From: Chloroflexota bacterium | GTDB taxonomy: Bacteria; Chloroflexota; Dehalococcoidia; SM23-28-2; RBG-16-64-32 | Direction: 5' to 3' | Length of the DNA stretch: 28,515 nt | NCBI GenBank assembly: GCA_005882715.1 | Contig: VBEI01000006.1 | Coordinates: 1-28,515, forward strand | In this document: positions 25,102 to 28,515 of the stretch, one piece after another | Numbering within the stretch: position 1 is the stretch's first letter | Layout: every line of letters begins with the position of its first letter | Program-made: the position numbers and the translations under genes | The notes under the pieces: model-generated | The model's database searches: none | Told to the model about the DNA's origin: nothing | The model's input: the letters and a program-made list of their open reading frames with translations, nothing else

Positions 25102-25530
25102 ATGAAGCTGGCCCGCGTCGCTGCCCTGGCCCCGCTCGCCGTTTTAGTCACGGTGATGTTCGCTGCGTGCGGAGGTGACGGAGACAAGGACAAGTCAGCA
25201 ACCGCGACGCAATCTGGTTCGCCAAGCGACGGTGCAGATGACGAGGTCAAGCTGACGCTAGTAGCCGAAAACACCAAGTTCGACAAGACTTCGCTCGAGG
25301 CCCCGGCCGGGAAGGACGTGACACTCACCATGGAAAACAAGGATTCGATCGAGCATACTTTCGCTTTATATGAGACAAAAGCAGCCACCAATAGGCTAGC
25401 GGGGGGCCAGACCTTCTCGGGGCCCGCTTTTCTGACGTACCAGTTCACCGCGCCCGAAACACCCGGCACCTATCACTTCCAATGCGATATCCATCCGAAC
25501 GCCATGAACGGCGAATTTATCGTTAAGTAA
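25102..25530 (+). CDS. Cupredoxin-domain lipoprotein
   Basis: A 142-residue lipoprotein starting at the ATG at 25102, behind a strong AAGGAGGT; the longer frame from 24628 runs through the malic enzyme region and is not coding. The signal ends in MFAAC with the lipidated Cys23, followed by a charged Ser/Asp linker. The plastocyanin-like domain (48-142) has a complete type-1 copper site: His85 in IEHTF, then Cys128, His131 and Met135 in FQCDIHPNAMNG. It is likely an electron carrier or copper-binding protein on the outer face of the membrane. No electron-transfer gene is adjacent. No clear terminator is visible in the 234 bases after it. Confidence 0.9.
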   Translation: MKLARVAALAPLAVLVTVMFAACGGDGDKDKSATATQSGSPSDGADDEVKLTLVAENTKFDKTSLEAPAGKDVTLTMENKDSIEHTFALYETKAATNRLAGGQTFSGPAFLTYQFTAPETPGTYHFQCDIHPNAMNGEFIVK

Positions 25531-25764
25531 CGACTCGTCGGACTCGGGCAGTTACTCGCGTGGACGGGCGCCTTTAGTCAGCCCGGACGCCCCCCCGGTA
25601 GTGATCGCAAAACAGCAAGCCAGGCCGAAGTCCCACCCGGAAGCGGGCCATCGGTCAGCCCTGACATCTCCTGGGCAGACAGCTCGAGTCCCTCGCGGGA
25701 TAGGGAGTCGGTTCCGAGAATTCTTCGCGAACGAACTTGTCCGTCTGCGGGCGGGCGAAGGGTG

Positions 25765-26037
25765 CTAAGAGGGTAGCGCTTGCGTTATCGCCGCGTCGGC
25801 GGCAGGTAGCGGCTCGCTGCCCGCCGCGATAACCTGCGCCAAGTCCGGCCCGGTCGGCAAGGAGGGTAACCGTCCGATCCGGTTGCGCGGCTCAGTGCGC
25901 ACGTTGCACTGCAAGCAGCAATAGTAGTCGCCCGAAAAGTCCGCGCGGAAGACGAGATCGCCAAGACACTGTGGACAGACCTTGAGTAACGAAGCTAGGT
26001 CCAGCTTCTTGCGAGCCCGCTGCGGGAAGTCACGCAC
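25765..26037 (-). CDS. Small zinc-ribbon-like protein under riboswitch control, function unknown
   Basis: A 90-residue protein with a putative zinc ribbon: CPQC (Cys21, Cys24) and CCLQC (Cys40, Cys41, Cys44). These are separated by a short hairpin-like stretch, LGDLVFRADFSGDYY. The N-terminus is basic (RDFPQRARKKLDL) and the C-terminal third is Ala/Pro-rich and probably disordered. The GTG start at 26037 has a very strong AAAGGAGGAG site. The 5' leader contains a c-di-AMP riboswitch with its own promoter. It could be a nucleic-acid or protein-binding factor. Known genes under this riboswitch are usually wall hydrolases or potassium/osmolyte transporters, so this target is unusual. No other gene follows on this strand until malic enzyme. 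Confidence 0.75.
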   Translation of the reverse strand: MRDFPQRARKKLDLASLLKVCPQCLGDLVFRADFSGDYYCCLQCNVRTEPRNRIGRLPSLPTGPDLAQVIAAGSEPLPAADAAITQALPS

Positions 26038-26096
26038 GCAACTCCTCCTTTATTTACGCGGACCCTCCGCCGCATGCGGATTCCGCCTCCTCCAGT

Positions 26097-26210
26097 GGTC
26101 TACGAGGTTAGCTGACGGGTTAGGGCTGAAAGGAGCTGCCCACTCCGAGCCTACGGAGTACACCCCGGGGCGGCCTGGTTCCCCCGTTCCGCCAAAAGCG
26201 GATTAGACCT
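26097..26210 (-). promoter_or_regulatory. Cyclic di-AMP riboswitch (ydaO-yuaA type)
   Basis: Read on the minus strand, the leader holds the hallmark segments of the ydaO-yuaA aptamer in order: CTAATCCGC (26206-26198), GGGGGAACC (26186-26178), GGGGTGTACTCC, then ACCCGTCAGCTAACCTCGTA (26120-26101). The closing P1 helix is present: GGTCT at 26209-26205 pairs with AGACC at 26101-26097. A sigma-70 promoter lies directly upstream and the gene starts 60 bases downstream. The intervening segment can form hairpins (such as GCGGA-GGG-TCCGC at 26070-26058) but has no T-run. In this family c-di-AMP binding normally switches expression off. Identified by memory of the consensus, not by a covariance search. 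Confidence 0.85.
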
Positions 26211-26221
26211 TAGCGTGCTTC

Positions 26222-26250
26222 ATTGAACCATTCATCCGGAAAGCTGTCAA
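26222..26250 (-). promoter_or_regulatory. Promoter of the riboswitch transcript
   Basis: On the minus strand TTGACA (26250-26245), a 17-base spacer and TTCAAT (26227-26222) form a good sigma-70 promoter. The predicted start near 26215 falls just before the aptamer P1 helix, which supports both calls. Confidence 0.65.
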
Positions 26251-26293
26251 TAGAAATGATGTTACGGAATGATAAAGAAGTCTTATCCACATT

Positions 26294-26321
26294 TTGACAC
26301 CGTGTCTGTCGCAACTATATC
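26294..26321 (+). promoter_or_regulatory. Candidate promoter of the luciferase-like oxidoreductase operon
   Basis: TTGACA at 26294-26299, 16 bases, then TATATC (26316-26321). It lies about 50 bases before the ATG at 26372 and is divergent from the riboswitch promoter. Together these promoters and the riboswitch account for the 334-base gene-free stretch 26038-26371. Confidence 0.5.
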
Positions 26322-26371
26322 CTTGGCCCTGCTCCGCCCCAACCACCTACTGATTTTAAGCTGGAGGATGC

Positions 26372-27289
26372 ATGAAACTCGCGATCTTCTTCGGCGGATC
26401 CGCCAGTGTTGAAGGTCAGATCCAAGCCATCATTGACGCCGAAAACGACGGCTTTGATGGCATCTGGTTCGGCCAGATCTTCGGAAGCGATGTACTCACC
26501 ATCATCGCCCTGGCCGGCCAGAAAACAAGCCGTATCGAACTCGGAACCTCTGTCGTCCCGACGTACCCAAGGCACCCACATGCCCTCGCCCAGCAGGCGC
26601 TCACCGTGCAGGCCGCGACGAACGGCCGCTTCAACCTCGGCATCGGTCTATCGCACTCGCCCGTCGTCGAGGGTATGTGGGGCCTCAAGTACGACCGGCC
26701 GGCAGTCCATATGCGGGAGTACCTCTCGGTACTGCTTCCGCTTATTCGCGAGGGGCGAGCGAGCTTCAGCGGCGAATTCTTTCGCGTGAACGCCACCGTC
26801 CAGGTGCCCGTGCCCAAGCCACCGCCGGTCTTAATAGCGGCGCTCGCCCCGGTGATGCTGCGCCTCGCGGGCGAAATGGCGGACGGCACGATTACGTGGA
26901 TGGCCGGGCCAAAGACGCTCGAGACGCATATAGTGCCGCGGATAACGAAAGCGGCGAAGCAAGCCGGCCGGCCCGACCCACGCGTTGTTGTCGGCTTGCC
27001 GGTAGCGGTCACCGACGACCCCGCTGGCGCTAGGGAGCGCGCTGCTCGCTCGTTCCAGATCTACGGCACGTTGCCGAACTATCAGCGGATGCTGAACATC
27101 GAGGGCGCCGCCGGCCCTGCCGATGTCGCCATCGTCGGCAACGAAGCCGAAGTCGAAAGGCAGCTGCGGCAGCTCGCCTCCGCCGGCGCGAACGACTTCC
27201 TCGCCGGGATGTTCCCCGTAGGCGACGACGCGCAGGCGTCGCTCGACCGGACGCGCACGCTACTGAAGGGGCTGGTGGGCAAGGTCTGA
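26372..27289 (+). CDS. F420-dependent LLM-class (luciferase-like) oxidoreductase
   Basis: A 305-residue TIM-barrel protein of the luciferase-like superfamily, closest in pattern to the F420-dependent actinobacterial and chloroflexal subfamily. It begins MKLAIFFGGS, has FDGIWFGQIFGSDVLT (28-43), SRIELGTSVVPTYPRHPHAL (53-72) and TNGRFNLGIGLSH (83-95), the segments that line the cofactor pocket. A late AGEMADGTITW segment lies near residues 175-185. The ATG at 26372 has GGAGG upstream. The adenosine deaminase gene follows within 60 bases on the same strand. The F420 assignment is by family resemblance; the substrate is unknown. An FMN-dependent monooxygenase is the alternative. Confidence 0.88.
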   Translation: MKLAIFFGGSASVEGQIQAIIDAENDGFDGIWFGQIFGSDVLTIIALAGQKTSRIELGTSVVPTYPRHPHALAQQALTVQAATNGRFNLGIGLSHSPVVEGMWGLKYDRPAVHMREYLSVLLPLIREGRASFSGEFFRVNATVQVPVPKPPPVLIAALAPVMLRLAGEMADGTITWMAGPKTLETHIVPRITKAAKQAGRPDPRVVVGLPVAVTDDPAGARERAARSFQIYGTLPNYQRMLNIEGAAGPADVAIVGNEAEVERQLRQLASAGANDFLAGMFPVGDDAQASLDRTRTLLKGLVGKV

Positions 27290-27346
27290 AGCCGCGTGTT
27301 TGAGACCCCTCACCGGGCTGTCTCAACGCACCGCTGCCCGAACGCC

Positions 27347-28310
27347 GTGAGATCTACAGTTCCCCCGTCCGACCTCGCCGACCTGCCTAAGGCCGAGCTG
27401 CACGTTCACCTTGAGGGCGCAATCCGACCGGCAACGATGGAGGAGTTCCTCACACGTTCAGCGCTACCGGTCTCCCGCGCGTTTTCCGACCTGAACAGCT
27501 TCGTCGATCTTTATGGTCGCGTCTGGGCCACGATCACGCGGCCGGGCGACTACGCGCGCATCGTGCGTGAGTACTGCGAGGACGCCGTTCGCGTAGGAAT
27601 TCGTTATGCGGAGGTACATATCACTACGGCTGCCCGTCCGTTCCCTTGCTTGCTAGAGGCCGTCGAAACGGCATCGAAACAACGCGATATCGTCCTTCGG
27701 TTCATCGTCGACATACCACGCACCTTCCCAATCGAAGTCGGGTTTGCCTTTCTGGAGGGATCGAAAGGTGTCCCGGATGTTGTTGGAATCGGACTCGGTG
27801 GGTCGGAGCAGGGCTACCCGCCCGAGCCGTTCGAGCCGTTGTTCGCTGAGGCTCGTTATCGAGGGCTGCACTCGATGCCTCACGCCGGTGAGGATGCCGG
27901 ACCGGAGTCCATTCGCGGAGCGATCAATGCCCTCAAGGCAGAGCGGATCATGCACGGCGTGCGGGCAGTCGATGATCCCACCTTGCTCTCCGAGCTGGCG
28001 GCGCAGGGGGTCCCCTTGGCGGTATGCCCGACCTCGAACGTACTACTCGGCGTAGCGCCCTCGCTAGAGGAGCACCCGCTCCGTCGCCTTTGGGAAGCCG
28101 GCATCATCGTGTCCATAAACACTGACGACCCCGGCTTCTTCGACTGCAATCTCACCGGGCGAGTACACGATAGCGGGTCGCCTCCTCGACCTCGACCGCG
28201 ACGGCTACGGGCGACTTGCCTTGAATTCCGTCGAGAGTTCTTTCGCACCTGAGAGTCTCAAGCAGGAGCTCCGAAGCGAGATCACTGACTGGGTAAGGAG
28301 GGCCTCATGA
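27347..28310 (+). CDS. Adenosine deaminase family protein, frameshifted near the C-terminus
   Basis: A purine-nucleoside deaminase of the ADA family: zinc ligands in ELHVHLEG (His19, His21), catalytic HAGEDAGP, HGVRAVDDP, the CPTSNVLLGV strand and NTDDPGFF. The frame then breaks after NLTG and would end at 28252. Dropping one base in GGGCGAG at about 28157-28161 restores EYTIAGRLLDLDRDGYGRLA and continues to a family-like end, SEITDWVRRAS, with the stop overlapping the next ATG (28307-28310). The preserved tail and coupling suggest either a sequencing error or a very recent mutation. I prefer the GTG at 27347 as start, 13 residues before KAELH; a GTG at 27296 is also open. Function: hydrolytic deamination of adenosine or a related nucleoside in the cytoplasm. 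Confidence 0.82.
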
Positions 28311-28515
28311 AGGTCTTTGTCGCCGGCGCCACCGGCGTCCTCGGCCGGCCGACCGTTCGGGCGCTGGTCGAGGCCGGCCACGCAGTCCGTGGTACTGCGC
28401 GTGGGCCGGAGAAAGCAGATCTCCTGCGCTCGCTTGGCGCCGAGCCTGTCGAGGTTGATCTCTTCGACCCGGACGCCCTGCGCGCGGGCATCGCAGGCAG
28501 TGAGGGAGTGCTCCA
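28307..28515 (+). CDS. NAD(P)-binding epimerase/NmrA-like protein, N-terminal part
   Basis: The first 69 residues of a Rossmann-fold protein that continues past the window. It opens MKVFVAGATGVLGRPTVRAL, the GxxGxxG dinucleotide-binding loop of atypical short-chain dehydrogenases. Next come GHAVRGTARGPEKADLL, with a basic residue at the end of strand 2 that suggests NADP, and EVDLFDPDALRAGIAGSEGV, the usual acidic strand 3. The ATG overlaps the restored adenosine deaminase stop by 4 bases, and GGAGG lies about 7 bases before it. Substrate unknown. Confidence 0.88.
   Translation, partial: MKVFVAGATGVLGRPTVRALVEAGHAVRGTARGPEKADLLRSLGAEPVEVDLFDPDALRAGIAGSEGVL

Noticed and set aside
25531..25764. 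Possible terminator hairpins between the cupredoxin and zinc-ribbon genes
   Set aside because: Only short or mismatched stems (for example GGGCG..CGCCC near 25565-25592) without T-runs.

Overview
The window is a GC-rich bacterial chromosome segment (about 60% GC by eye), densely packed and mostly organised in short operons. I place it tentatively in Chloroflexota, perhaps Dehalococcoidia-like. The reasons are Thr/Pro-stalked surface proteins, a MoxR-DUF58-TgpA operon, PLL-type propeller repeats on a secreted peptidase, an F420-type luciferase-like oxidoreductase, many single-domain receivers around PAS-rich kinases, and an actinobacterial/chloroflexal style c-di-AMP riboswitch. I found no rRNA, tRNA, CRISPR array, transposase or phage gene, so no taxonomic marker is present and the assignment is an inference.

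Layout. Positions 1-1005 (minus): a crotonase-family enzyme followed by the start of a SAM methyltransferase. 1223-3276 (plus): a lipoprotein and a secreted M23 peptidase with a six-repeat PLL propeller, the latter broken by one frameshift. 3435-8195 (plus): a tightly coupled moxR-DUF58-transglutaminase-like operon whose transglutaminase domain has lost all three catalytic residues. 8210-17165 (minus): two paralogous signalling cassettes back to back. 17285-17896: decayed half of an MFS transporter. 18026-21300 (plus): an apparently autoregulated TetR repressor, a 62-residue protein and an MMPL/RND exporter. 21512-23500 (plus): a surface protein with a SpaA-like domain and repeat stalk. 23569-24933 (minus): malic enzyme with an ACT domain. 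25102-25530 (plus): cupredoxin lipoprotein. 25765-26250 (minus): small zinc-ribbon protein under a c-di-AMP riboswitch. 26294-28515 (plus): luciferase-like oxidoreductase, frameshifted adenosine deaminase, and the start of an NAD(P)-binding protein.

The most interesting region is 8210-17165. Each cassette reads, in transcription order: a small helical protein with a CX6C motif and a VLGSWxDTLSxL motif; a Cph1-type histidine kinase; a single-domain receiver with a KP loop; then one or two single-domain receivers with a KG loop. Kinase A is a 1577-residue membrane protein with seven PAS domains and one GAF domain. Kinase B has no sensory domain at all. The small protein is the element that starts both cassettes and I do not recognise it as a named family. 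It may supply or modulate the input, most plausibly for kinase B. No DNA-binding or enzymatic output domain is encoded in either cassette, so the output is unknown.

Three genes carry indels relative to their families: the M23 peptidase (an A5 tract), adenosine deaminase (one extra base near 28160) and the MFS remnant (two compensating shifts). The first two could be assembly errors. The MFS case also lacks its N-terminal half and is probably true decay.
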